A DNA stretch of 64,000 nucleotides from Flavobacterium pectinovorum (GCF_900142715.1 NZ_FRBX01000001.1:744001-808000); one strand, 5' to 3'; counted from the stretch's first letter, positions 26,685-36,454 are shown. Program-made: numbers and translations. The notes: generated from the sequence alone by a model not told the origin.

Positions 26685-28295
26685 ATGGCTACACGATTAT
26701 TTTCTTTCTTTTTTCTTATTCTTTCTTTGAGTATTCATTCACAATCGACAAAGGAGCTGATTGATGGTCTAAATACTATTAATGATCATCAGAAAAAAGT
26801 AGAACTCTGTCGAAAAATTGCTTTAAGATTGCAAAAATCGGATTGGGACAGAGCTATAAAATATATTGAAATAGCCGAATCTGAAGCCAGAAAAACAGAA
26901 AATCCAGAACTTACGCTGGCGTATGTTTATGTTACGGCAGGAAAAATGTATGCCTCCAAAGAAGTATTTGATGTTAGTTTGAAATATTATTTTAAAGCGC
27001 ATGATATTTACAAGCAAAACAATAATATTGAAGAATTATCAAAATTAGAAAACAATCTTGCCATTATTTATTCACTCGGGAAAAATAAGGAAAAAGCATT
27101 AAAATATTTCTTAAACGTATATCACTATCAAAAGTCTAAGAATGACCGCGTTAAGCTCGTAAAAATTTTAAACAATATTGGTACTTTATATTTAGATAAA
27201 AATGTAGATTCTTCTTTGCATTATTACCAAAAGGCTCAAGCTATAAACGGAACGATAAAAGACTACACCTTAAAAATTTATGTCTATACTAATTTAGCGC
27301 GAGCGTATGCATTAAAAAATGATGAAGAAAATGCTGAATATTATTTTGACCAGGCTTTTTCTTTAGTAGATAAACCAGTTGATAATGCTGTAAAAGCTTT
27401 TGTATATGAGTCTTTTTCGCAATATAAATTAAAAGAGAAAAACTATGATGCCGTAATTGCAAATGCAAAAAAGGCATTAGAATTAGGTAAAGATAATGTG
27501 TATAGCTTTTCAGGTTTAAACCTTAATAAAATGCTTTATGAGGTCTATATAAGTACGGCAGATTATAAAAATGCGGTACATTATTTTCAGAAATACAATG
27601 CAATCAACGACAGTATTAATGTTGAAGAAAAAGCAGTAAATCTGGAAAGAATAAAATTAGAACAGGATTACAAAGTTCGCACACAAATAAAAACACTTAT
27701 AGAACAAAAGAAACTCTTTAAGTATTCTGTGGTGGGATTGATATTGGTAGTTGGCATTTTAATTTTAATTATTTTACTAATAAAATACCGAAATAGAAAC
27801 ATTAAAAATCAACTGGAAAAAGAAAAATTAAACACCAAAATGCAAGGTTTAAAGGAAAACCTGAAAGCTAAAAATATGGTTCTGGTAGGAAAAGCTATGT
27901 CAGAAATACATCGTACAGACAGCATTAATGAAATCCTTACTGATCTTAAACAAATTAAACTCAAAGCTATTAATAAAGAAATGCAGCAGGCTATTGATAT
28001 AGTTTTAAAGCGTTTGGAAAAGAATTTAAATACCGATATCTGGAAAGAATTCGAAATAAGTTTTGAACAGGTCCACCAGTCTTTTTTTGATAAACTAAAA
28101 AACGATTATCCTTCCCTTACTCCAAAAGACCGCAGATTATGCGCTCTTTTATACCTTGATCTAACAACAAAAGAAATATCTCAGATTACGGGGCAATCTT
28201 TCAAAGCGATCGAAAATTCCAGAACAAGACTTCGGAAAAAGTTTGATTTGACTAACGAAAAGGTAAATCTCTCCACTTATCTCAATACATTTTAA
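26685..28295 (+). CDS. TPR-repeat membrane protein with C-terminal HTH
   Basis: One-component regulator of about 536 residues. The frame extends back to a TTG at 26649, but the ATG at 26685 gives a normal signal peptide (ATRLFSFFFLILSLSIHSQS), so that start is used. Exported tetratricopeptide repeats cover about 30-330 (units such as LSKLENNLAIIYSLGKNKEKALKY, described here by position 120-145). One transmembrane helix (about 347-370) is followed by a coiled coil and a LuxR-like HTH (about 470-536: LTPKDRRLCALLYLDLTTKE). The C-terminal domain closely resembles that of the sensor at 10095-12839. It may control the adjacent protease genes; that is an inference from position. Confidence 0.85.
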   Translation: MATRLFSFFFLILSLSIHSQSTKELIDGLNTINDHQKKVELCRKIALRLQKSDWDRAIKYIEIAESEARKTENPELTLAYVYVTAGKMYASKEVFDVSLKYYFKAHDIYKQNNNIEELSKLENNLAIIYSLGKNKEKALKYFLNVYHYQKSKNDRVKLVKILNNIGTLYLDKNVDSSLHYYQKAQAINGTIKDYTLKIYVYTNLARAYALKNDEENAEYYFDQAFSLVDKPVDNAVKAFVYESFSQYKLKEKNYDAVIANAKKALELGKDNVYSFSGLNLNKMLYEVYISTADYKNAVHYFQKYNAINDSINVEEKAVNLERIKLEQDYKVRTQIKTLIEQKKLFKYSVVGLILVVGILILIILLIKYRNRNIKNQLEKEKLNTKMQGLKENLKAKNMVLVGKAMSEIHRTDSINEILTDLKQIKLKAINKEMQQAIDIVLKRLEKNLNTDIWKEFEISFEQVHQSFFDKLKNDYPSLTPKDRRLCALLYLDLTTKEISQITGQSFKAIENSRTRLRKKFDLTNEKVNLSTYLNTF

Positions 28296-28316
28296 ACCTA
28301 ATAAATGTAAAAAATG

Positions 28317-28357
28317 ACCCAAACTAATCGTCTGATTTAGTTTGGGTTATTTTTTTT
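28317..28357 (+). terminator. terminator after the TPR-HTH gene
   Basis: Perfect 11-bp stem ACCCAAACTAA/TTAGTTTGGGT with a 9-base loop, then a run of nine T residues. Confidence 0.9.
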
Positions 28358-28471
28358 TGAGTGTTTTTTGAGTGACAATTTTTTACCTGTGAGTGTTTTT
28401 GTAATAGTCCGTTTTTCAAAAATATGTAATGTCCATTCTACATTTACCAAATCGATGCAAATAAATTTAGA

Positions 28472-28609
28472 ATGAACGAGAAGAAAAAAAAAGTACCTCC
28501 TAAAAGTTTAGAACAGCTTTTGGAAGAAACAAAAACCCAAAAGGAAATCCTCTTAAAGATTCTTGAAAAAATAACAAAAGAAAATCCTGAAGATCAAACT
28601 CCAAATTGA
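28472..28609 (+). CDS. possible 45-residue small protein
   Basis: ATG-started frame between the TPR-HTH terminator and the large protease gene. The predicted peptide begins MNEKKKKVPPKSLEQLLEE and continues as a charged amphipathic helix (Lys/Glu/Leu heptad-like) ending DQTPN. It lacks a signal peptide or membrane segment. It is not recognised as a known family. In its favour are a sensible ATG, composition like a soluble coiled-coil protein and a position in its own intergenic window. Against it are the small size and the absence of a clear promoter. It could also be part of the protease leader. Confidence 0.4.
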   Translation: MNEKKKKVPPKSLEQLLEETKTQKEILLKILEKITKENPEDQTPN

Positions 28610-28698
28610 TTTTTAGAAAGGCACTTGAGTGGCTGCTATACCATTTAAAGTGCGATTATAACCAAACTAACCATAATATTAATTTTAAATTTAAAGAA

Positions 28699-31600
28699 AT
28701 GAACCAGATTTACCTAAAAACCAAGTGTTTGTTTGTTTTGTTAAGTTTCTTCGCCTGTTCCGTAGGAATGGCTCAGTCTCCTTTTCAAAGCGTAAAAAAG
28801 GATGGTGTGAAAATGGCTGTCGACGAGCCAGCACCAAATCAGACAAAAGATCAAGTTAGTAAGATAAATAATGATCCAAATTCTACTCAGAGTAACAATG
28901 CTGGCAATCTTCTAATTCAGGAAGAAGAAAAGATAAGTGGCAAAGAACTTTCTAAAGCAGAAAGTGAATCGATAACAAAACAGCTACAGCAAAGCCAGCA
29001 ATTATTTGGACAAAAACTAAATGATTCAGAGAAAACAAACGCACAGGATACTGTAAGCACGAAGGTTAAATCTTTTGCTAAATCATCAAGTTTAACTGCC
29101 AAAAACATATTCGAAGTTAAAAAAGAAGCTTTTGATTTGTCTGCATCAGATAAAATGCAATTAAAATCAATCTCTGATAATCATGGAAGAACATTGGCTA
29201 CTTATCAGCAATTGCATAATTCTGTTCCGGTAGAAGGAGCAATTTACAAGGTTAGAGAAAATAAAACCAAGATAGACGCATTTGGTTATACTGCTAAAAA
29301 ATTGTCTGTAAGCAGCAGTTATAAAGTAAGTGCTACAGCTGCTTTAGAAAATGCACTTAGAAAAGTAAACGCCAAACAATATATTTGGGAAAGTAAAAAA
29401 TTAGGTGCTTTACTTGATAAAAATATAAGTACAAAACCAGAAGGAGAATTGGTTTATGTGGGTCCTAATTTTTCTTCTGAACTAAAGGAATATTACCTGA
29501 CATGGAAATTTGATATTTATGCAATTAATCCACAATCAAGCCAGACTATTTATGTAGATGCAAACTCCGGAAAAATAATTCTTATCATCGACTTAAATCG
29601 GGATGCCAGTTTCGAAGGCCAAAGGCTGGGTAGAGGTAAATCACGATACGCCGGAGATGTAAGTTTTAATACCAAACAATATGCGGATGGTTATAGATTA
29701 GAAGGTCTGCAGGGAAAATATAATGTGCCAATGTATACTATGAATCTGAATCACAATAATCAGGCTTCAGATGAAGTAATTACTGATTTTATTGATGAAG
29801 ATAATATTTGGAATGAACTGCACAATAAAAATAACGATGAAGTTGCCATTGATATTCATTGGGGTATGCAAAAAACCATAGAATATTATGGTGAAAAATT
29901 TGATCGAAATAGTATCGACAATAAAGGAATGACAATTATTGGTCTTGCACATTTAGGCAATAATGTCGAAAATGCTTCATGGACTGGAGGATGGGCACAA
30001 TTTGGAGATGGTTACGACACGCCTTATGTTGGATTGGGAATTACAGCTCATGAATTGACGCATGGTGTAACACGTTTTACGGCGGGTTTAATTTATCAGG
30101 GAGAATCAGGTGCTATGAATGAATCCTTCAGTGATATTTTTGGTGTTTCTGTTGAGTTTTATGTTGGAAAAGACAAAAAAGATGACATTTGGATGTTGGG
30201 AAATGAATTGTATACCCACGGAAGTATGAGGAGTATGTCTAATCCGAAAGCCCAAGGACAGCCTGACACTTATGGAGGAATAAATTGGGCAAATACATCA
30301 AACATAAATTACGATAATGGTGGTGTGCACATTAACAGCGGAATCACAAATTACTGGTTTTACCTTTTAAGTGAAGGCGGTCAAGGTGTAAATGATCTTA
30401 ATAACAGTTATAATGTTAAAGCTATTGGTCTTGCCAAAGCAGAGAAAATTGCCTACATAACGCTTACAGAGTATTTATCTCCCTCTTCAAACTTTAGTGA
30501 TATGCGTCGGGCAACTTTAATGGTTGCCGAAGATTTATACGGATTAGGTTCTGAAGAATACAAACAAGTTACCAATGCCTGGTACGCTATTGGTATTGGG
30601 GCAGCTTATGCAGACAAGCAAATATCTCTTGTTTCTGTCGAAAAACCTTCGGCTGTTTGTGGTTCTTTAAAAGGGGATGAGCCTTTTTATATTAAAATTA
30701 AAAATACAGGATCTACTGTAATTAAAACAAATGAGACCTTAAATTACAAATTAAGATTGATGACACAAGGTTTTGGCGGCAGATTTAATGTTCTTTACAC
30801 CAACGATAGTACTATCAGCTTTACCAAAGATCTTGGCGTAGGAGAAGAAACGATTATAAAAATTCAGGACAATATTCCTTATGTAATAAGTTTAACTACA
30901 GTAAATTATGTTGAAGTTAAATTTGATTTTAATCCTATTACAGAATTTGGCGCAAAAGATGGAGTTTCTTTTGTTTCAAATTTAATAGTTCCTCCTGCAC
31001 AAAAAGATTTTGACCTTAAACTTATGGGACTAAATCTTCCCGTGTACTCTGGTGATGCTTTATCAGCCAATCATCCATTAGCTGTAACAATCTATAATTT
31101 GGGCTGTGAGGATATACCAGCAGGATCTCAATTGAAAGTTGGATATTTGAATACACTTTCGGGAGGCGAAACTATCTGGAAAGATATTACACTGCAAGCT
31201 GTCTTTAAAGGCAATTCAGAAATGATAATTCCTTTAGATAATATCGATTTGTCAGCAGCTGGCTTGTATAATTATGAAGCTTTTGTAACCTATAGCCAGG
31301 ATCCTGTAACTACGAATAACAGTATTACAAATTCGGTTTATAATGGGGTTGTAACTCAATTTCCATATTTTCAGGATTTCGAAAAAACACCTGGTGGCTG
31401 GTATTCAAAATCAATACTTACAAATCAAAAATTTGTATGGCAGCAAACTTCCGCGATTTCATTTAGAGATACTAATTCGAAATATTTATGGGGTACTGTA
31501 AATTATGGCACTTCTGAAAGAGTACCACCCAATTCTGATTTTACATTAGAATCTCCAATATTTGACTTTACCAATATTACTTCTCCCTATGTTGAGTTTG

Positions 31601-34600
31601 ATATGATTCATTTGTTTTATAAAGGATATGACGGATTAATTGTTGAATATTCTGAAGACAAAGGTCAAAACTGGAAAAAAGCTACAGGCCTAGATTATCC
31701 AGAAACTTTGCAATACAATGATTTAGTAGTTGGCCCATGGTTTAGCGGAATTAATAACCGTACGGATAAAAAACCAATCGGAATACGTTTAAATGAACTT
31801 GCAGGTAAAAAGGCGGCTATTCGTTTTCGAGTTGTTACAGATAGTTATGCCAGTAACTTTTTAGGTGCTTTTATAGATAACATTCGTGTAGGTAATGCGC
31901 CTTATGATTTAGGAGTTACGGGTGCAAAATTAGACGCCGGTACCTGTGCTGTTAACAATGAGAACATAACAATTAGTGCAAAGATCATTAATAATTTCGC
32001 AACTACTAAAGAGCAGGTTAATGTAACAGTTAAAATTCTTGATAAGGAAAAAAATGAAGTTTTTTCAAATATCGAAAAAATAGCTTTAACATTTACAAAA
32101 TATGGAGATACGCTAACATATTCTCTTTCAAATATTAATTTAAAAAGCATTGGTAAAAATACAATCACAGTTTCAGTTTTTCCTGAAGATGTAGCTCAGG
32201 ATGTTAAACCAGAAAATAATTCGTTAACATTTGGTTTCGATAACTGGGATAATAAAGATATGAAGATAGATTCATTGCCTTATACAATGGATTTTGAAGA
32301 TAGCACTCAATACAAAGGATGGAGAACTTCTGAAAATAATAATAGTGGAGGATGGAAATATGGAACAAGTAAAGAGTTAGGATCTCCGGGTTGGTTTTTA
32401 GAAGGCCATGAGCATTTTATGGCAAGTAATGATGATAAATGTAATTGTGATGCATCAAATGATATGTTGATTTCTCCAGTATTAGATTTAAGCAAGTATA
32501 AAGAAGCACATTTGTCATTTGATGGTTTTGGAGACGGACAAAGACTTTCAGACGGATATGTAAAAGTGAGTACGGATGGAGGTAAAACCTGGGAAGAGGT
32601 TTTTAAAATGTCTTATATTACAAACTGGATAGAATATCACGTAGATTTAACTCCATATGCCGGAAAATCTTGTGTTCTTGTAGCATTTGTACATGATGAT
32701 AACGGATTGTTTGCCAATGGTTTTGCAGTAGATAATATTAAAATCAAAGACACAGCAGATTATTTACAGCTCTCAAATTTAAGTGTACCAGAAAATGTAT
32801 ATGAAGATGCGCCATCACACCAATTTTTTATAAGTGCAAAAAATTTATCTTATAGTACAGTTAATAAGGCAACTATCGAATATCAAATTACCCAAAATGG
32901 TAAACCTATAGGGGAGCCAATTGTACGAGAAAGAAATGATCAGATATTCAGATATCAAACTATTGTTTATACAGTAGATGGTATACCGCAGTTATCAGCA
33001 GGAAATTATGAGATTAATGTAAAAGTAATTGCAGAAGGAGAACCAAAAGCATTGGCAGAGAATCTTACAGGAGCTTTTCAGGTTTTGGAAAAAGCACCAA
33101 CTTTAGATGTTGAAACTTTTTCTACTATATCAGCGGGATCAATATTTGGATCAAAGGGATTTGTTTCCAATCAAAGTGATGAAAATTATCCATGGCGAGC
33201 AGTTATTAAACCGGATAATGCAAATCTGGGTCTTCCTAAAAAAGATCATACTGGCGATATTGCAGCGCAAATGCTTTACAATCAACTAGAAGGTTATGCA
33301 GCTTATGGAGAATTAATCTCTCCGTTGTATAATTTATCTGAAAATACAACTGCTTTAGAATTTTATTACGGACTTGAAAGTAATTATAATAATGCTTTTA
33401 TTATAGATGTTAAAACGGCAGGAGGCGAATGGAATGAAATATGGAGAGCTTCTAAACAAGGAAATTATAGAGACACTGAATGGCAAAAAGGAATAGTAAA
33501 TTTAAGTAAATATGCAGGTAAATCTGTAATGCTGCGATTTAGACATGCCAAAGCAGGGGGATATTCTTATATGGTATTGGATGATTTAAAAGTAATCACT
33601 GATCCTGTTTTAGATTTATCTGTACAGATATTGTCGCCAAAAGATGTATGTGGCGGATCTGAAGTGAAAGTTAAGCTGACCAATGAAGGGCAAATTGCAA
33701 TTCAGGAAAAGGCAATTCAATTGAATCTGGAATATATCAATACAAATGAAACTATTTCAGAAGTGATTGAAGCAGCGATTCCGGTAGGTGAAAGCATAGA
33801 ATATATTTTAAAAAAACAGCCTAAACTTGATACAAGTGGTGATTCTCATGTATTTAATGTTATTGCAAAATTAGATAATGATCTTATTCCGCAAAACAAT
33901 GAAATAAAAAACTATATCTACCAAGAAGTATCGGGAGATTTTAAAATATTTGATAATTCAGTAATTCATGGATATGAAGGTAAAAGTTTATACATCGATG
34001 CAGCGACGAATTTTAGGGCTAATAAATTAGAAGTTGTTTCCTATAAATGGAATACCGGTGATGTTTCTAATGGTATAGAAATCAATAAAGCAGGAGATTA
34101 TACCGTAACATTAGTAATGAAAAACGGATGCAAGCTAACAGAAACCATAACTGCAACATTTGATACTTTCGAATCTGAATTGGAAAGCGGAGACTTATGC
34201 GGTCCTGAGGTTGTTTTGTCTCCCGGAACATACAAATCTTACGAATGGTTTGACGGCTCAACAGAACCAACTATTACCATAACAGAAAGTGGGGATTATT
34301 ATGTAACGGTTTACAATGAAAATGGCATCGGTAAAACTTTTAGTACTACCATTTCAATTCTTGAAAACAATATCGTACCTGAGATTCAGGTTGTAGGAAA
34401 TAAAAAATTAACTGCTTCGGTTGAGGCTGTTTCGTATCAATGGTTTCTAAATGAAAGACCTATACCAAATGCAACCGAAAAATCTATAATCACAATTTGG
34501 GAAGGAAATTACAGCCTTCAGATAACCAATAATAATGGATGTAGCAGTAAATCAATTTCATTTGATTCAAAAGGTATGCTTGTTGGAAAAATAACAAATC

Positions 34601-34833
34601 CCTTTAGAGTATTTCCTAATCCGGCAGTTGATACGGTAAATATCTTTTTGGCCGATAAAAATGAAGGAGAAACACAAATCAATATTTATGCAATGGATGG
34701 TAAAGTACTGTGGAATAAAAAGTATGCCAATATTCCATCAAATATAAATGTAAGCGAATTAAATGCTGGAGTTTATGTTTTAGACTGTATTATAAATGGC
34801 AAGAAATATACAGCCAAAATCATTAAGAAGTAA
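28699..34833 (+). CDS. very large T9SS-secreted M4 metalloprotease
   Basis: Thermolysin-type zinc protease of about 2044 residues. The longest frame begins at 28606, but the ATG at 28699 gives a proper signal peptide (cleavage after GMAQ) and avoids the small frame upstream. The order is FTP/PepSY propeptide (about 110-300), then M4 catalytic domain with HELTH (451-455), zinc Glu475 in NESFSD and His544 in GGVHINSG. The 451/475 spacing is exactly that of thermolysin. CARDB-like and MAM/immune-inhibitor-like jelly-roll modules fill 640-1700, and Ig/PKD-like repeats follow. A type A T9SS sorting domain closes the chain (from VFPNPAVDTVNIF near 1970 to KIIKK). It is secreted or surface-anchored; most M4 proteases are far shorter. 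Confidence 0.93.
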   Translation: MNQIYLKTKCLFVLLSFFACSVGMAQSPFQSVKKDGVKMAVDEPAPNQTKDQVSKINNDPNSTQSNNAGNLLIQEEEKISGKELSKAESESITKQLQQSQQLFGQKLNDSEKTNAQDTVSTKVKSFAKSSSLTAKNIFEVKKEAFDLSASDKMQLKSISDNHGRTLATYQQLHNSVPVEGAIYKVRENKTKIDAFGYTAKKLSVSSSYKVSATAALENALRKVNAKQYIWESKKLGALLDKNISTKPEGELVYVGPNFSSELKEYYLTWKFDIYAINPQSSQTIYVDANSGKIILIIDLNRDASFEGQRLGRGKSRYAGDVSFNTKQYADGYRLEGLQGKYNVPMYTMNLNHNNQASDEVITDFIDEDNIWNELHNKNNDEVAIDIHWGMQKTIEYYGEKFDRNSIDNKGMTIIGLAHLGNNVENASWTGGWAQFGDGYDTPYVGLGITAHELTHGVTRFTAGLIYQGESGAMNESFSDIFGVSVEFYVGKDKKDDIWMLGNELYTHGSMRSMSNPKAQGQPDTYGGINWANTSNINYDNGGVHINSGITNYWFYLLSEGGQGVNDLNNSYNVKAIGLAKAEKIAYITLTEYLSPSSNFSDMRRATLMVAEDLYGLGSEEYKQVTNAWYAIGIGAAYADKQISLVSVEKPSAVCGSLKGDEPFYIKIKNTGSTVIKTNETLNYKLRLMTQGFGGRFNVLYTNDSTISFTKDLGVGEETIIKIQDNIPYVISLTTVNYVEVKFDFNPITEFGAKDGVSFVSNLIVPPAQKDFDLKLMGLNLPVYSGDALSANHPLAVTIYNLGCEDIPAGSQLKVGYLNTLSGGETIWKDITLQAVFKGNSEMIIPLDNIDLSAAGLYNYEAFVTYSQDPVTTNNSITNSVYNGVVTQFPYFQDFEKTPGGWYSKSILTNQKFVWQQTSAISFRDTNSKYLWGTVNYGTSERVPPNSDFTLESPIFDFTNITSPYVEFDMIHLFYKGYDGLIVEYSEDKGQNWKKATGLDYPETLQYNDLVVGPWFSGINNRTDKKPIGIRLNELAGKKAAIRFRVVTDSYASNFLGAFIDNIRVGNAPYDLGVTGAKLDAGTCAVNNENITISAKIINNFATTKEQVNVTVKILDKEKNEVFSNIEKIALTFTKYGDTLTYSLSNINLKSIGKNTITVSVFPEDVAQDVKPENNSLTFGFDNWDNKDMKIDSLPYTMDFEDSTQYKGWRTSENNNSGGWKYGTSKELGSPGWFLEGHEHFMASNDDKCNCDASNDMLISPVLDLSKYKEAHLSFDGFGDGQRLSDGYVKVSTDGGKTWEEVFKMSYITNWIEYHVDLTPYAGKSCVLVAFVHDDNGLFANGFAVDNIKIKDTADYLQLSNLSVPENVYEDAPSHQFFISAKNLSYSTVNKATIEYQITQNGKPIGEPIVRERNDQIFRYQTIVYTVDGIPQLSAGNYEINVKVIAEGEPKALAENLTGAFQVLEKAPTLDVETFSTISAGSIFGSKGFVSNQSDENYPWRAVIKPDNANLGLPKKDHTGDIAAQMLYNQLEGYAAYGELISPLYNLSENTTALEFYYGLESNYNNAFIIDVKTAGGEWNEIWRASKQGNYRDTEWQKGIVNLSKYAGKSVMLRFRHAKAGGYSYMVLDDLKVITDPVLDLSVQILSPKDVCGGSEVKVKLTNEGQIAIQEKAIQLNLEYINTNETISEVIEAAIPVGESIEYILKKQPKLDTSGDSHVFNVIAKLDNDLIPQNNEIKNYIYQEVSGDFKIFDNSVIHGYEGKSLYIDAATNFRANKLEVVSYKWNTGDVSNGIEINKAGDYTVTLVMKNGCKLTETITATFDTFESELESGDLCGPEVVLSPGTYKSYEWFDGSTEPTITITESGDYYVTVYNENGIGKTFSTTISILENNIVPEIQVVGNKKLTASVEAVSYQWFLNERPIPNATEKSIITIWEGNYSLQITNNNGCSSKSISFDSKGMLVGKITNPFRVFPNPAVDTVNIFLADKNEGETQINIYAMDGKVLWNKKYANIPSNINVSELNAGVYVLDCIINGKKYTAKIIKK

Positions 34834-34852
34834 CAGCATTACAGATAGATAA

Positions 34853-34878
34853 GGTAACTCTCATTTTTGAGAGTTACC
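34853..34878 (+). terminator. hairpin between protease and barrel-protein genes
   Basis: Perfect 11-bp stem GGTAACTCTCA/TGAGAGTTACC with a TTTT loop, 20 bases after the protease stop. The T tract is poor. It spans the upstream in-frame ATG at 34867, supporting 34900 as the true start of the next gene. Confidence 0.65.
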
Positions 34879-34899
34879 ATTCTTAAACAAAAAAATACT

Positions 34900-35541
34900 A
34901 TGAAAAAATATATACTAATCTTAAGCACACTTTTTTTTGGCGTGACTGTTATGGGACAAACTGAAAAAGTAAAACTAGGCGTGAAAGCAGGTTTAAATAT
35001 CTCAAATCTGACTGTTGATGAAAGCGAATTGAATTCATCAGGTAAAACAGGATTTACTGCAGGAATTATGGTCGAGATTCCTATGGCGAAGAATTTTTCT
35101 CTTCAACCTGAATTGTTATACAGCCAACAAGGAACAAAAATTACTTTTTCTGATGAAGAAGTAACAAATTCCCATTATAAAAGCACTATTGAATTGAATT
35201 ATTTAAATATTCCCGTAATGTTGAAATATTACGTGATAAAAGGATTAAGCCTAGAAGCCGGGCCTCAAATAGGAATATTACTGAAAGCTAATAATAAATA
35301 TCACGATAATTTTTTAGGCTACGAAAATCAAGAGAGTTTTAATCTAAAAGAGTATTCGAGCGGTATAGATACTTCTGTAAACTTCGGTTTGGGGTATCAA
35401 TTAAAAAATAAATTTTATACAGATGTAAGATACAATATTTCTTATTCTAATGTATTTAAAGATGGAGATGCAAATCGTTACATCGATAATAATATGAAAA
35501 ACAGAGTTTTTCAATTAACGCTTGGTTATTTTTTACAATAA
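34900..35541 (+). CDS. porin-family outer-membrane beta-barrel protein
   Basis: A 213-residue exported protein with a clear signal peptide (KKYILILSTLFFGVTVMGQ). It belongs to the 'porin family/outer membrane beta-barrel (OMP_b-brl_2)' group. Typical phrases are LGVKAGLNISNLT, FTAGIMVEIPMAKNFSLQPE, LLYSQQGTK and LNYLNIPVMLKYYVIKGLSLEAGPQ, and the chain ends in the aromatic-containing strand QLTLGYFLQ. The start at 34867 was rejected because it lies within the hairpin at 34853-34878 and would put 11 residues before the signal peptide. The role is unknown; such barrels are common and often paralogous in Flavobacterium. Confidence 0.85.
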   Translation: MKKYILILSTLFFGVTVMGQTEKVKLGVKAGLNISNLTVDESELNSSGKTGFTAGIMVEIPMAKNFSLQPELLYSQQGTKITFSDEEVTNSHYKSTIELNYLNIPVMLKYYVIKGLSLEAGPQIGILLKANNKYHDNFLGYENQESFNLKEYSSGIDTSVNFGLGYQLKNKFYTDVRYNISYSNVFKDGDANRYIDNNMKNRVFQLTLGYFLQ

Positions 35542-35566
35542 TTCATTTTTCATTTTTGTTGAAAAG

Positions 35567-35602
35567 GAAGCCGTCTCGTTTTGAGATAGCTTCTTTTTTT
35601 TT
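35567..35602. terminator. shared terminator between convergent genes
   Basis: Stem GAAGCCGTCTC/GAGATAGCTTC with two imperfect pairs and a GTTTT loop, followed by TTTTTTTT on the plus strand. It lies between the barrel-protein gene and the convergent minus-strand membrane-protein gene. Its core matches the terminator at 26491-26520. Confidence 0.75.
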
Positions 35603-35606
35603 ATAA

Positions 35607-35909
35607 TTACAATTTCATTACGATCGAATAATACAACATTGTAACAGGAATATTAGACAAAAGAATTAAAATTTTAACCGCTATGTCTTTTCTCTGTTCT
35701 GTGAGTTCAATAAACTTATCAATAAGATGGAATAACATTATAGCGTTAAGTACTATTGCTGATGCCACAAATGGAAAAGCAACAATTAAAATATTCGGAT
35801 TGGCATTTGTAGCAATATAAAGTACAAATAAAATGGTGCTGACAATAAAACTGCCGATAGCCAATTCTGTCGATTGTTTTTCTTCAAAAGGTTTTTCAGT
35901 TGTTTTCAT
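35607..35909 (-). CDS. small membrane protein of unknown function
   Basis: A 100-residue integral membrane protein with about three hydrophobic helices (residues 18-36, 40-62 and 78-98), a hydrophilic, acidic N-terminus and a KFIELTEQRKD connecting loop. No known family is recognised. It starts 4 bases after the stop of the Coq4-like gene, so the two must be expressed together, under the palindromic operator at 36385-36399. The tight coupling suggests that the membrane protein works with, or modulates, its partner. I do not assign a function. Confidence 0.75.
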   Translation of the reverse strand: MKTTEKPFEEKQSTELAIGSFIVSTILFVLYIATNANPNILIVAFPFVASAIVLNAIMLFHLIDKFIELTEQRKDIAVKILILLSNIPVTMLYYSIVMKL

Positions 35910-35913
35910 AAAA

Positions 35914-36366
35914 TTAAATTTTAAATGTTTTTTGAATTGATTGAATAGATATGGAAAGCATTTTTGAAAAATCGAGATAATGAAAGGGAAGAGCTTGTTT
36001 GCCTCTTTTATATTGTTGAAAAAAATAATTGATATGGCGCAGATAAAAAGGAGTGCCCGAAAGAATAACCATAAATAGATACAAACTTCTTTTCCCGTTT
36101 CCTAAAAGATAATATTGCATTCCGATTTCATCAGCAACCGAAATCCCCGTGTTTGTTAAAACATGAATAATGTCGTGATCTTCTAGTTTTGGCTGAATAT
36201 CAAAATGATTTTTGTCAAGGAAATTACCCAAACCAAACCCAAGAGAATCTACTGGATATTGTAATAATTCATCTTTATCAATTTCCCACGGAATACTCTT
36301 TTTAAAATACTTTTGATATGGTTTTCTGGACCATTCATACATTTTTTCAATAATATAATCTTTCAT
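35914..36366 (-). CDS. Coq4-like protein
   Basis: A 150-residue protein resembling the Coq4 family. The key motif is HDIIHVLTNTGISVADE, reproducing the HDxxH plus distal Glu metal site of Coq4, and a C-terminal helix-rich part contains GKRSLYLFMVILSGTP. Eukaryotic COQ4 acts in ubiquinone ring modification. Flavobacteria normally use menaquinone, so a role in ubiquinone synthesis is unlikely and the real substrate is unknown. It is the first gene of a two-gene unit with the membrane protein at 35607-35909. A palindromic element lies 19-33 bases before its start. The family call rests mainly on this one motif. Confidence 0.65.
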   Translation of the reverse strand: MKDYIIEKMYEWSRKPYQKYFKKSIPWEIDKDELLQYPVDSLGFGLGNFLDKNHFDIQPKLEDHDIIHVLTNTGISVADEIGMQYYLLGNGKRSLYLFMVILSGTPFYLRHINYFFQQYKRGKQALPFHYLDFSKMLSISIQSIQKTFKI

Positions 36367-36384
36367 ATAATAATTTTAAAAGTT

Positions 36385-36399
36385 CTTTGAAACTCAAAG
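36385..36399 (-). promoter_or_regulatory. palindromic operator copy A (CTTTG-N5-CAAAG)
   Basis: CTTTG, five bases, CAAAG, followed by TAAAATAATAAATAAAA. The element and its flank closely match the sequence at 37227-37243, ahead of the YiiX-like gene. It lies 19-33 bases upstream of the Coq4-like start codon, overlapping where a promoter -7 region would be. Confidence 0.5.
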
Positions 36400-36415
36400 T
36401 AAAATAATAAATAAA

Positions 36416-36444
36416 AAAGCTAATTTGAGTTTTAAATTAGCTTT
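36416..36444 (-). terminator. terminator of the YiiX-like gene
   Basis: Perfect 11-bp stem AAAGCTAATTT/AAATTAGCTTT with a 7-base loop. Read on the minus strand it is followed by TTTATTTATT, 10 bases beyond the stop codon of the YiiX-like gene. Confidence 0.8.
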
Positions 36445-36454
36445 GTATGCTTTT

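Noticed and set aside
28606..28698. 31-codon N-terminal extension of the M4 protease
   Set aside because: It would place a hydrophilic segment ahead of the signal peptide and overlap the small open frame at 28472-28609.
36416..36444. Operator for the Coq4-like gene
   Set aside because: The inverted repeat has a T run on the minus strand just after the YiiX-like stop, so it is better explained as a terminator.
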